Of a stretch of DNA of 64,000 nt, positions 1 to 8,290 are shown in pieces (position 1 is the first letter of the stretch; every line of letters starts with the position of its first letter). The notes below the pieces were generated by a model that saw only the letters and a list, made by a program, of their open reading frames with translations, ran no database searches and was not told the DNA's origin. The DNA lies in assembly GCA_045130235.1 (NCBI GenBank), contig JBGUPJ010000004.1, positions 29,407 through 93,406 on the forward strand, in the 5' to 3' direction. The position numbers and the translations under genes were made by a program. The stretch is from UBA1756 sp045130235 (lineage in GTDB: Bacteria > Bacteroidota > Bacteroidia > Bacteroidales > WCHB1-69).

Positions 1-1
1 C

Positions 2-988
2 AGCGGCCATGTGGAGGATGCGGAAGGACACCTCCTGCCTGATTTTTCCGGCGCGGTTTACCCTTCTGTTTACGATAAAAAAGTAATCAGTCATACCTTA
101 CAGAACGACCCTGGCAGCACCTACAAAGAGTTTGAGGTCCAGAAGAATATCCTTTTCAAGGGGAATGTCACGGTGGCCGACGGGCGGTTCGGTTTTTCAT
201 TTATCTTGCCCAAAGATATCAACTATGCCTACGGCAATGGCAAACTGAGCTATTATGCTTGTAGCCGCGAGGCCGATGCGACTGGCGCTTACCGTGAGGT
301 GCTGATTGGCGGCATGAGCGACGAGACCATCGACGATAACAATGGGCCGGAGATGGATCTCTACATGAACGACGAGAAGTTTGTGAACGGCGGCACGGTG
401 AACTCTTCGCCCACGCTGCTGGTGAAGCTGAAAGACGAGTATGGCATCAACACCACGGGCAACGGCATCGGTCACGACCTGGTGGCGATGCTCGACAACG
501 GCAACCAGATTGTGCTCAACAACTACTACGAGGCCGCCCGCGACAGTTTCAACTGCGGCACGGTACGCTATCCTTTAGAGAATTTGGAACTCGGCACGCA
601 CAAACTGAAAGTGCGCGCTTGGGACATCCTCAATAACGTGACCGAACGAGAGTTGGAGTTTGTGGTGGTGTCGGATGAGGGCTTAACGCTCGACCATGTG
701 CTCAACTATCCCAATCCTTTCACTACGAGAACCTCCTTCTATTTCGAGCACAACCGTCCGGGTGAGGTGTTAGATGTGATGGTGACGGTTTATACCATCT
801 CGGGGAAGGTGGTGCGCACGCTCGAATCCACGCAGTGTACGCAGGGCTTCCGCAGCGACCCCATCGTGTGGGACGGTCTTGACGACTTCGGCGACAAGAT
901 TGGCAAGGGCACCTACCTGTACCGGCTACGGGTGCGCACCGCTGGCGGCGAGCAGGCCGAAAAGATTGAGAAGATTGTGATTCTGTAA
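2..988 (+). CDS. porU: Type IX secretion sortase PorU, C-terminal part (5' end outside window)
   Basis: The reading frame is open to the left edge, so only the last ~328 residues are seen. PorU is the C25 (gingipain-like) cell-surface sortase that removes the C-terminal signal from type IX cargo and links it to A-LPS. The visible part matches its post-catalytic region: Ig-like beta domains (NNGPEMDLYMND, GTHKLKVRAWDILNNVTE) and then a terminal domain that itself resembles a T9SS tail (LNYPNPFTTRTSFYFEH, ending KGTYLYRLRV). The catalytic His/Cys region lies upstream of the window. Many Bacteroidales have porV directly after porU, but here argF follows. The assignment depends on the C-terminal pattern; another C25 peptidase with the same end is possible. 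Confidence 0.78.
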   Translation, partial: SGHVEDAEGHLLPDFSGAVYPSVYDKKVISHTLQNDPGSTYKEFEVQKNILFKGNVTVADGRFGFSFILPKDINYAYGNGKLSYYACSREADATGAYREVLIGGMSDETIDDNNGPEMDLYMNDEKFVNGGTVNSSPTLLVKLKDEYGINTTGNGIGHDLVAMLDNGNQIVLNNYYEAARDSFNCGTVRYPLENLELGTHKLKVRAWDILNNVTERELEFVVVSDEGLTLDHVLNYPNPFTTRTSFYFEHNRPGEVLDVMVTVYTISGKVVRTLESTQCTQGFRSDPIVWDGLDDFGDKIGKGTYLYRLRVRTAGGEQAEKIEKIVIL

Positions 989-1020
989 ATAGGACCAAGA
1001 TTTTTGTTAGAAAAAAATCG

Positions 1021-1029
1021 TATTTTTGC
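1021..1029 (+). promoter_or_regulatory. Bacteroidetes -7 promoter box upstream of argF
   Basis: TATTTTTGC lies 67 bases before the argF start, in the 107-base gap after porU. It fits the TAnnTTTG consensus. No well-spaced -33 TTG is obvious. Confidence 0.6.
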
Positions 1030-1095
1030 CGCCGCTATCATTAAGCATGACAAGATTATTATAAATTATTATAAAACATTAAAAATCAATTTATT

Positions 1096-2097
1096 ATGGC
1101 ATTTAATCTTAGAAACAGAAGCTTTTTGAAATTGTTAGATTTCACCCCGAAAGAGATTCAATATCTGCTGGATCTGGCCCGCGACCTGAAACGCGCTAAA
1201 TATGCCGGCACCGAGCAGCCCACCATGAAGGGCAAGAACATCGCCCTGATTTTCGAGAAGACCTCCACCCGTACCCGTTGCGCTTTTGAAGTGGCCGCTT
1301 ACGACCAGGGCGCACACGTGACTTACCTCGGTCCCTCCGGTTCACAGATCGGTGTGAAGGAATCGATGGCTGACACCGCCCGCGTGCTCGGTCGCATGTT
1401 CGACGGTATCGAATACCGTGGTTTCAAGCAGGATACCGTTGAGGAACTGGCCCGCCACGCTGGCGTGCCCGTATGGAACGGCCTTACCAACGAGTTCCAC
1501 CCCACCCAGATTCTCGCCGACTTCCTCACTATGAGCGAGCATGTTGACAAACCCCTCAACCAGGTGACCTACGCTTACCTCGGCGATGCCCGCTTCAACA
1601 TGGGTAACTCCCTGATGGTGGGTGGTGCCAAGATGGGTATGGATGTGCGCATCGTGGCTCCCAAGAAACTCCAGCCCAGCAAGGAACTCATCGACACCTG
1701 CAAGAAAATCGCCAAAGAAACCGGTGCCAAGATCACCGTCACCGACGATGTGAAGAAGGGTGTGAAAGGCTGCGACTTCCTCTATACCGACGTTTGGGTA
1801 TCGATGGGTGAGCCCGCCGAAGTGTGGAAAGAGCGTATCGATATGCTGAAACCTTATCAGGTGAACAAAGAGACGATGGCTCTCACCGGCAACCCGAAAT
1901 GCAAATTCATGCACTGTCTGCCCGCATACCACAACCTCGAAACCCAGGTGGGTCGCGACGTTCACAAACAGTTCGGTCTGGACGGCATCGAAGTCACTGA
2001 GGATGTTTTCGAGTCAGAGGCTTCCATCGTTTTCGACGAGGCTGAGAACCGTATGCACACCATCAAGGCTGTGATGGTGGCCACCTTAGGTGACTAA
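1096..2097 (+). CDS. argF: Ornithine carbamoyltransferase
   Basis: Transfers the carbamoyl group of carbamoyl phosphate to ornithine to give citrulline; cytoplasmic. At 333 residues it has the usual length. The carbamoyl-phosphate motif STRTR is at residues 57-61, HPTQ at 135-138, and the ornithine/catalytic loop HCLP at 273-276. These are the motifs of true OTCase and not of the acetyl- or succinyl-ornithine enzymes that Bacteroidetes often use for arginine synthesis. The enzyme could therefore be anabolic (argF) or catabolic (arcB-like); no other arginine gene is adjacent to decide. The start ATG follows an AT-rich leader with a good -7 box upstream. Confidence 0.93.
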   Translation: MAFNLRNRSFLKLLDFTPKEIQYLLDLARDLKRAKYAGTEQPTMKGKNIALIFEKTSTRTRCAFEVAAYDQGAHVTYLGPSGSQIGVKESMADTARVLGRMFDGIEYRGFKQDTVEELARHAGVPVWNGLTNEFHPTQILADFLTMSEHVDKPLNQVTYAYLGDARFNMGNSLMVGGAKMGMDVRIVAPKKLQPSKELIDTCKKIAKETGAKITVTDDVKKGVKGCDFLYTDVWVSMGEPAEVWKERIDMLKPYQVNKETMALTGNPKCKFMHCLPAYHNLETQVGRDVHKQFGLDGIEVTEDVFESEASIVFDEAENRMHTIKAVMVATLGD

Positions 2098-2133
2098 AAC
2101 ATTTATTGAAACTCAACTTTAATCAATATTATA

Positions 2134-2556
2134 ATGAAAAAAATCACTGTCATTTTCTTCGCATTGCTGATGGGAGGCGTATTCAGCTTGTCTGCACAAA
2201 GCAAAGCCGACGCTATCTGCGGATATTTCTTTGCCAAAGACCCTTTCTCCAAAGAGGGCAGTCAGGTGAAGATTTATAAAGCCAGTAACGGAACTTACGA
2301 GGGTATTATCTGCTGGGTGGAGAATCCCGCCAAGAAGAAATACCTTAACTACAAGTTTCTCACCGGTTTCACCTACAACGAACAGAAGCAGGAATGGCAG
2401 AACGGCACGATTCATCATCCGGGGAATGGCAAGACCTACAACTGCTTCGTCACGATGAGCGGCGACGACATCCGAATACGAGGCTATGTGGGGGTGTCGC
2501 TATTGGGCACCACCATGACGTGGACGCGTGAATCGAAACAGCGAACCCAAGATTAA
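2134..2556 (+). CDS. DUF2147 family exported protein
   Basis: A 140-residue protein with a clear Sec signal peptide (MKKITVIFFALLMGG, cleavage after LSAQS). The body carries the DUF2147 signature: an early GYFF segment, a central YEGIICWVENP strand and a C-terminal GYVGVSLLGTTMTWTR. Members are small periplasmic or surface proteins of unknown function, predicted to be beta-rich. It starts 36 bases after argF on the same strand and may be cotranscribed; a strong hairpin terminator follows directly. No catalytic residues are evident. Confidence 0.8.
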   Translation: MKKITVIFFALLMGGVFSLSAQSKADAICGYFFAKDPFSKEGSQVKIYKASNGTYEGIICWVENPAKKKYLNYKFLTGFTYNEQKQEWQNGTIHHPGNGKTYNCFVTMSGDDIRIRGYVGVSLLGTTMTWTRESKQRTQD

Positions 2557-2563
2557 CCTTCAA

Positions 2564-2592
2564 CGCCCCGCCGTTATGACGGGGCGTTTTTT
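2564..2592 (+). terminator. Intrinsic terminator after the DUF2147 gene
   Basis: A GC-rich 7-bp stem (CGCCCCG / CGGGGCG) with a 9-base loop is followed by six T residues. It begins 8 bases after the stop codon and separates argF/DUF2147 from pyrC. Confidence 0.85.
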
Positions 2593-2612
2593 CATCATCA
2601 AGACAAAAGATT

Positions 2613-3986
2613 ATGGCAGAAAAAATATTAATTCGCAAAGCACAATTAGCAGACAACCACGGATTTCGCACGGTGGATGTGCTGGTGGAGGACGGCCGTA
2701 TCGCACAGATGGCTGACACGTTGCCGGCACCTGACGACGCACGCCTCATCGATGCGGAAGGGCTGTTGTTGAGCTATGGTTTTTGCGACCTGCACGTGCA
2801 TTTTCGCGAGCCCGGACAGGAGGCGAAGGAGACCATCCGCACCGGCTCGATGGCGGCGGCACACGGCGGCTACACCACCGTTTGCACCATGCCGAACCTC
2901 TCGCCCGCTCCCGACGCCCCCGACACGCTCGCCATCGAGCTGCAGCGTATCCACGACACCGCTGTGGTGGAGGTGCTGCCCTACGCCACGCTGACGCGCC
3001 AGCGCGCCGGCAAGGAGCCTGTTGACATGGCGGCGCTGAAGCACCAGGCCGTGGCTTTCTCCGACGACGGCAGCGGCATCCAGACCGACGAGGTGATGCG
3101 TGCCCTGATGCGGCAAGCCGCCAAGGAGGGTGTCATCATTGCGGCACACTGCGAGGACAACACGCTGCTGCACGGCGGCTACATCCACGATGGCGACTAT
3201 GCCCGCCGCCATGGGCACCGCGGCATCTGCTCCGAAAGCGAGTGGGGCCAGATTGCCCGCGACCTGGCCATCGCCCTCGAGACGGGCTGCCGCTACCATG
3301 TCTGCCACATCTCCACCAAGGAGAGCGTCGAGCTGATCCGCCGCTACAAGGCACTCGGCGCGAAGGTGACCTGCGAGACAGGTCCGCACTACCTTACCCT
3401 CTGCGATGAGGACCTGCGTGAGGAGGGACGCTACAAGATGAACCCGCCGCTGCGCAGTGACGCCGACCGCGCCGAGCTGATTGCCGGCCTACAAGACGGC
3501 ACCATCGACGCCATCGCCACCGACCACGCCCCCCACACTGCCGAGGAGAAAAGCCGCGGACTGGAGAAGAGCCCCTTCGGTATCGTGGGCCTCGAGACAG
3601 CCTTCCCCATCCTATACACCCACCTCGTGCTGCCCGGCATCATCACCTTGCCGAAGCTTATCGACCTGCTGTGCCAGCGACCGCGGAAAATCTTCGGTAT
3701 CGGTGGCAGCTTGCTGCCCGGTGAGCCCGCCGACCTTACCCTCTTCGACCTCAACCAAGAGTACACCATCCGCTCCGCCGACTTCCTGTCGATGGGCAAG
3801 GCCACCCCGTTCGAGGGTTGGACGGTGAAAGGCCGCTGTGTGATGACGTTGAAAGACGGAAAGGTGGTGTATGACGAAGAAATCGGGCGGAGCGAGCGTG
3901 AAATATCCGAAATTGTGACTATCTTTGCACCTCCAAATCAAACAAACCGCTATGCTGCAAAAAGGAACCAAAGCCCCTTATTTTGA
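2613..3986 (+). CDS. pyrC: Dihydroorotase
   Basis: Zn-dependent amidohydrolase that closes carbamoyl aspartate to dihydroorotate in pyrimidine synthesis. Metal ligands are visible: H61 and H63 in DLHVHFREPG, H178 in AAHCED, H231 in VCHISTKES, and D303 in ATDHAPH. The DDGSGIQ loop lies at 150-156. This is the class I type common in Bacteroidetes. At 457 residues it is slightly long: the last ~30 residues (after VVYDEEIGRSE) run through the promoter of the next gene and overlap its first 35 bases in another frame, so the extreme C-terminus may be dispensable. Confidence 0.92.
   Translation: MAEKILIRKAQLADNHGFRTVDVLVEDGRIAQMADTLPAPDDARLIDAEGLLLSYGFCDLHVHFREPGQEAKETIRTGSMAAAHGGYTTVCTMPNLSPAPDAPDTLAIELQRIHDTAVVEVLPYATLTRQRAGKEPVDMAALKHQAVAFSDDGSGIQTDEVMRALMRQAAKEGVIIAAHCEDNTLLHGGYIHDGDYARRHGHRGICSESEWGQIARDLAIALETGCRYHVCHISTKESVELIRRYKALGAKVTCETGPHYLTLCDEDLREEGRYKMNPPLRSDADRAELIAGLQDGTIDAIATDHAPHTAEEKSRGLEKSPFGIVGLETAFPILYTHLVLPGIITLPKLIDLLCQRPRKIFGIGGSLLPGEPADLTLFDLNQEYTIRSADFLSMGKATPFEGWTVKGRCVMTLKDGKVVYDEEIGRSEREISEIVTIFAPPNQTNRYAAKRNQSPLF
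3920..3928 (+). promoter_or_regulatory. -7 box of bcp, inside the pyrC coding end
   Basis: TATCTTTGC sits 23 bases before the bcp ATG and inside the last codons of pyrC. It supports a separate, short-leader transcript for bcp and the choice of the ATG at 3952 over an in-frame upstream TTG. Confidence 0.55.
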
Positions 3987-4398
3987 GGGGGTTGACGAAA
4001 ACGGAAATTCCGTCAAACTGACCGACTTCGCTGGAAAAAAGTTGGTGTTATATTTCTATCCCAAGGACAGCACGCCCGGCTGCACGGCCGAAGCCTGCGA
4101 TCTGCGCGACAATTACAATCGTTTTCTTGCGCTGGGTTACAGCGTGTTAGGGGTGAGCCGCGACAGTGCCGCCTCGCACCAGAAGTTCATCGCCAAGTAC
4201 GAACTGCCGTTCCACCTCATCGCCGACACCGACCTCACCATCCTGAAGGCCTACGAGGCGTGGGGCGAGAAGAAAATGTACGGCAAGGTGACGGAGGGCA
4301 CGCTGCGCACCACCTACGTCATCGATGAAAACGGCGTGATTGTAGAGGCCATCGGCAAGGTGGACACCAAGAACCACACCTCGCAGATACTGAAGTAG
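3952..4398 (+). CDS. bcp: Thioredoxin-dependent thiol peroxidase (Bcp/PrxQ)
   Basis: A 148-residue peroxiredoxin that reduces hydrogen and alkyl peroxides using thioredoxin. The peroxidatic cysteine is C44 in STPGCTAEACD; the resolving cysteine C49 lies five residues later, the atypical 2-Cys PrxQ arrangement. The FYPKD lead-in and the C-terminal GTLRTTYVIDENG strand are typical. The start was set at the ATG just after the -7 box at 3920-3928. It overlaps the 3' end of pyrC by 35 bases out of frame. Confidence 0.92.
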   Translation: MLQKGTKAPYFEGVDENGNSVKLTDFAGKKLVLYFYPKDSTPGCTAEACDLRDNYNRFLALGYSVLGVSRDSAASHQKFIAKYELPFHLIADTDLTILKAYEAWGEKKMYGKVTEGTLRTTYVIDENGVIVEAIGKVDTKNHTSQILK

Positions 4399-4447
4399 TT
4401 AGTTTCAATTTTACACCTAAAACAACCGAGTTGTTTATTTTTGATGA

Positions 4448-4542
4448 GGGCGGCCCGGCTCCCTGCGGTCGCCGTCGGGCTATCCGCTTTACTCGCTGCG
4501 CTCGTGTTCGCTCCTATCCCTGCCGCAAGCGATAGGTTACAG
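4448..4542. repeat. Dispersed intergenic repeat, copy 1
   Basis: About 95 bases beginning GGGCGGCCCGGCTCCCT, with an internal CGGTCGCCGTCGGGCT and a TCGCT/GCGCTCGTG stretch. It is nearly the same as 50631-50732. It lies between the convergent bcp and GNAT genes and its right end reaches the GNAT stop codon (4537-4539). The GC-rich inverted segments suggest a folded RNA or a terminator-like role. Confidence 0.75.
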
Positions 4543-5046
4543 CGTGTTGATTTTCTGGTAGGCCAGCCGTTCGTCGCCGTTGGCGAGGAGGATGATGCCG
4601 CAGTAGGAGAAGCCGTGTTTGAGGATGTTGTGCTGCATGATGCGGTTGTCGCGGTGCGTGTCGATGCGGATGTTGCGGTCGCGGGAGAAGGCGAACTCCA
4701 TAATGGTGTCGAAGATGCCGTGCGTTTCCGGAAAGCTGGCAATGCGGTGGATGACGTGGTAGGGCTGGCTGTTGTCGAGCCACTGCCCGTGGTAGATAGT
4801 GCCGTAGGTGGGCTCGGGCGAGGGCAGGAAGGCGAAGTAGGCCACGATGCGACCGTTGTCCTCCACCACGAAGGCGCCGTCTCGCTCCACATCTGCTTGC
4901 ACCGCCTCCAGCGACGGGTACCCGTTGACCCATTGCTTCGTGTTGCCGTCGGCCACCATGATGCCCTTGGCGGCTGCGAAAACCTCAAGGATTCTCTCAG
5001 CGTCTTGCGGCAGTCTCGCGGGGCGGATGGGGAGGGAGTGGGGCAT
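4537..5046 (-). CDS. GNAT family N-acetyltransferase
   Basis: A 169-residue acetyltransferase of unknown substrate. The N-terminal part has IRPARLPQDAERILEVF, a middle GRIVAYFAF strand and a C-terminal HNILKHGFSYCGII segment, all common in this GNAT subgroup; the usual Q/RxxGxG acetyl-CoA loop is degenerate here (THRDNRIMQHNILK). It starts 13 bases after the hsdM stop on the same strand, so it could be read from the defence operon. A short piece of a related gene lies at the far side of the island (15146-15238), which suggests this gene marks the island edge. Confidence 0.8.
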   Translation of the reverse strand: MPHSLPIRPARLPQDAERILEVFAAAKGIMVADGNTKQWVNGYPSLEAVQADVERDGAFVVEDNGRIVAYFAFLPSPEPTYGTIYHGQWLDNSQPYHVIHRIASFPETHGIFDTIMEFAFSRDRNIRIDTHRDNRIMQHNILKHGFSYCGIILLANGDERLAYQKINTL

Positions 5047-5059
5047 AGGGATTTGGATT

Positions 5060-6643
5060 TTAAATTTCCTCCAATCCCAACTCCTTCAAAAACACGTTGA
5101 GTTTACCACGTGATTCCTCAATTTTCGCATCTGTTTCGTGTAGTTGCTTGGTAACGACTTCAAGATCAACCAGTTCTTCTTCCTTCGACAGGTTGACATA
5201 GCGTGTGATATTGAGGTTGTAATCGTTTTCCTTGATTTCCGCCAATGAAACCAAGCGCGAGAAACGCGGTTCCTCTTTGCGGAATTGATAGGTCTCCACA
5301 ATCTTTTCCACATCCTCGTCGCGAAGGTAGTTCTGGCGTTTGCCTTTCTCGTAATGATCCTCACCGCTGGCGTTGATGAACAGAATTTTGTCGTTCTTGC
5401 GGCATTTCTTCAACACAAGAATGCAGACTGGAATGCCCGTGGAATAGAACAAGTTGGCGGGCAGGCCAATGACGGCATCGATGTTATCATCTTCAAGCAG
5501 TTTCTTGCGGATGACTTCCTCCTTACCGCCACGGAACAACACACCGTGAGGCAGAATGATGGCCATCGTGCCGTTGTCGCTCAAAAAGTGGAAACCATGC
5601 AACAAGAAAGCAAAGTCGGCGGCGGACTTGGGTGCAACACCATAACGACTAAAACGGAAATCCTTGGCGGTTTCTTCCGTCGGGTCCCAGCGCAGGCTGA
5701 AAGGCGGATTAGCGACCACCGCATCAAATTGCATCTTCTTGGCGGGATTCTGCTCGTTGAGAATGTCCCAATCGTTGGCAAGTGAATCGCCGTGATGGAT
5801 TTCAAACTCCGTGTCCTTCACGCCGTGAAGCAACATGTTCATTCGGGCAAGGTTGTAGGTAGTGATGTTTTTCTCTTGACCGTAAATCTTGCCGATGGCG
5901 TAGTCTTTCATCTCGCGGCGCACATTCAGCAACAGCGAACCCGAACCGCATGCAAAATCCAGCACCTTGTCAATGCGTTTCTTCTTGCCCGTGGCGGGGT
6001 CTTGGCAGTCGAGGGTAACAATGCGTGAAAGGATGGTTGAAATCATCTGCGGGGTGTAGAACTCGCCTGCTTTCTGTCCCGAACCTGCCGCAAACTGACC
6101 TATCAAGTATTCGTAGGCATCACCCAAATCATCGGAATCAGAAGAAGTCTCTGCAAGGCCGTCGGCGATGGTCTTGATGACTTTGCACAAAAGTGCGTTG
6201 CGTTCGGTATAGTTCTTACCCAATTTCTCCGAATTCAGGTTGATTTCAGAGAATAGGCCTTTGAACGAACTTTCAAACGACTCGTTTTCAATGTATTTGA
6301 ATCCTTCTTGCAAAGTGGTAAGCAAATCATTGCTTTGCGTGCGGGCGAGTTCCACAATGTTATCCCAAAGATATTGTGGCTCAATCACATAATGGATTTT
6401 GCGCCGCATTTGTCGTTCAAACAACAGTGTATCGTTGGGATTTTCTTTATACCATACTTGCAAAGCTGTATAATCTGAGCCTAATTCCTTTTGTGCTGAT
6501 GTTATATAGTTGTCCGACAGATACTTCCAAAATAGGAACGACAGCATATAATCACGAAAGTCATCCGCCATCATTGCTCCGCGCAGATTATTAGCAATGC
6601 TCCAAAGGGTTTTGCCGAGTTCTTGTTGGTTATTCTGTGTCAT
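5060..6643 (-). CDS. hsdM: Type I restriction-modification methyltransferase subunit HsdM
   Basis: N6-adenine methyltransferase that, with HsdS, methylates the recognition site and, with HsdR added, forms the restriction complex. The 527-residue protein has the helical N-terminal domain (LWSIANNLRGAM), the SAM-binding DFACGSG at residues 229-235 and the catalytic NPPF at 312-315. The tail LKELGLEEI is typical. It is the last RM gene of a minus-strand operon and follows herA with a 3-base gap, so HerA and HsdM are very probably made from one mRNA. Confidence 0.95.
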   Translation of the reverse strand: MTQNNQQELGKTLWSIANNLRGAMMADDFRDYMLSFLFWKYLSDNYITSAQKELGSDYTALQVWYKENPNDTLLFERQMRRKIHYVIEPQYLWDNIVELARTQSNDLLTTLQEGFKYIENESFESSFKGLFSEINLNSEKLGKNYTERNALLCKVIKTIADGLAETSSDSDDLGDAYEYLIGQFAAGSGQKAGEFYTPQMISTILSRIVTLDCQDPATGKKKRIDKVLDFACGSGSLLLNVRREMKDYAIGKIYGQEKNITTYNLARMNMLLHGVKDTEFEIHHGDSLANDWDILNEQNPAKKMQFDAVVANPPFSLRWDPTEETAKDFRFSRYGVAPKSAADFAFLLHGFHFLSDNGTMAIILPHGVLFRGGKEEVIRKKLLEDDNIDAVIGLPANLFYSTGIPVCILVLKKCRKNDKILFINASGEDHYEKGKRQNYLRDEDVEKIVETYQFRKEEPRFSRLVSLAEIKENDYNLNITRYVNLSKEEELVDLEVVTKQLHETDAKIEESRGKLNVFLKELGLEEI

Positions 6644-6646
6644 CGT

Positions 6647-8290
6647 TTACTTCTTTTTTAAAATAGGAGTATTTGAATTCGGCTTCTTAATTGGCTCATT
6701 CATTTTAATCATTAACGGCATAGGAAAATCAACTCCAATTAATAATGCTTCACCCTCGCCTAAACTAGGCAAAAAAGACAAGACATTCTTATTAGCTGAT
6801 GACGAAGCGTTTTCTATGGATTTCTTATCTTGTTCGTTTATTAATCTGTGAACAATAAAGGTTCCCATTTGACTTAATGTTCCAATTGGTATGTCCCTAG
6901 GCATTTGAGTTGCGAGGCACAAAAAAAGTCCATATTTACGACATTCCTTTGCTATATTATCAATATTTTGTAAATAAAACGAAGTATCGTCATCAGCACT
7001 GATTCGTTTATTAAGAAACTGATGAGCTTCATCTATACATAATATTATAGGATTTTCCTTAAACTCAAATTTCCTCGATTTTCTCAACAAATGCGCTGCA
7101 ATAAAATCTACTATTATTTCTCGTATTGCGAAATCATACGACAATCTTTCGAATCCAATTCTTAAGATATTCTTAGAATTATCTTGTAAAAAAGCATCAA
7201 CTAATGAGATTATTTCGCTCTTCCCATCTCGATTTTCAATTCCTAATGCACCTTTTATCGTCTCATTTTGCAGGAACATATTAATTCGCGAAATCAAATG
7301 AGAACAATAACCCAATTTAAAATCATCGGCTTCATATGTATTTGTGCGGCTTTGTTTAACACATTCATTCTTAATCTGAATAGGTAATTGGGAAATATCA
7401 AAATCGCAGCCTGCAAAATCTTTTATATTATCAGCCACGATTTGGTTTAAATCATTTATTCTTTTCCCAATTTTTACACCATCTTGCAACTTTCCAAGGC
7501 GTACTAATTTCAAGGTATTAATTGCTTCACACAAAGCGTTCGAAGTATTTGGAGAATGTTCTCTAAACAAAAAACAGAACTCACTATTATTCAAACTTTT
7601 AAACGAAAAATAAGCATTATCTCCGACAACGCACCCATCATCTTCGATTCCTTCATACTCCCCTGTGGCATCGATAAGAATAATCTTCGTGTCTGTTTTC
7701 TCTTTAACCTCTTCTATCAACTTAGCCACAGTCCAACTTTTCCCGCCTCCGGTAGTTCCAACAATTGCACAATGCCGACCAAACAAAGCATTCAATGAAA
7801 CACTACATGGAGAATCATTAGAAGTAAGCTTCCCGATTTCAGCATAAACACTTGTGTCCGCATCGTTTTTCTTTCTTCCAAATTCCTTGACATAATTACT
7901 TATCTGTTCATCCGAACATGCATACACTTTTGCTCCAATGTTTGGATACTTTGAAACCGTTTTTATTGTTTTTTGGGGCTCAAACAAATTAAACACAAGC
8001 AACAATTCAGCTTTCCCAGATGGATGGAATTTCGTTGAATCTTGATGTATGGCTTTTTCGCTAATCTCTTTTCGTTCACTGTCTGGTAAATCAAGTTCAA
8101 TAATACGAGCAAGAAAACCGTATTCATCTCCCTCAATTACAATAAAATTGCCAACACTATCACCTGCGAACAATGAGCCTTGGTAAATAAACTGGCCTAA
8201 CAAATGCGATGATGGAAAATGAATCCTCACATACTGCGGAGTCACTTCATTAATATAGCCCAAGAAATATTCATTATCGAATGTTTTCAT
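6647..8290 (-). CDS. HerA-like ATPase of a SIR2-HerA defence pair
   Basis: A 547-residue HerA/FtsK-type ATPase (DUF87). An N-terminal beta-barrel-like region (residues ~1-110) precedes Walker A GTTGGGKS (178-185) and Walker B ILCIDEAHQF with D420/E421; a sensor-like FLCLATQMPRDIP follows. The gene overlaps the upstream sir2 gene by 17 bases, which implies coupled translation. In known SIR2-HerA systems the two proteins form one large complex that degrades NAD+ and DNA during phage infection. The coding sequence is clearly more A/T-rich than hsdM and hsdR on either side, so the pair was probably acquired separately. Confidence 0.9.
   Translation of the reverse strand: MKTFDNEYFLGYINEVTPQYVRIHFPSSHLLGQFIYQGSLFAGDSVGNFIVIEGDEYGFLARIIELDLPDSERKEISEKAIHQDSTKFHPSGKAELLLVFNLFEPQKTIKTVSKYPNIGAKVYACSDEQISNYVKEFGRKKNDADTSVYAEIGKLTSNDSPCSVSLNALFGRHCAIVGTTGGGKSWTVAKLIEEVKEKTDTKIILIDATGEYEGIEDDGCVVGDNAYFSFKSLNNSEFCFLFREHSPNTSNALCEAINTLKLVRLGKLQDGVKIGKRINDLNQIVADNIKDFAGCDFDISQLPIQIKNECVKQSRTNTYEADDFKLGYCSHLISRINMFLQNETIKGALGIENRDGKSEIISLVDAFLQDNSKNILRIGFERLSYDFAIREIIVDFIAAHLLRKSRKFEFKENPIILCIDEAHQFLNKRISADDDTSFYLQNIDNIAKECRKYGLFLCLATQMPRDIPIGTLSQMGTFIVHRLINEQDKKSIENASSSANKNVLSFLPSLGEGEALLIGVDFPMPLMIKMNEPIKKPNSNTPILKKK

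Noticed and set aside
4441..5100. Plus-strand frame opposite the GNAT gene
   Set aside because: It is a shadow of the GNAT and the intergenic repeat; the product is Val/Ala/Asp-rich and matches no family.
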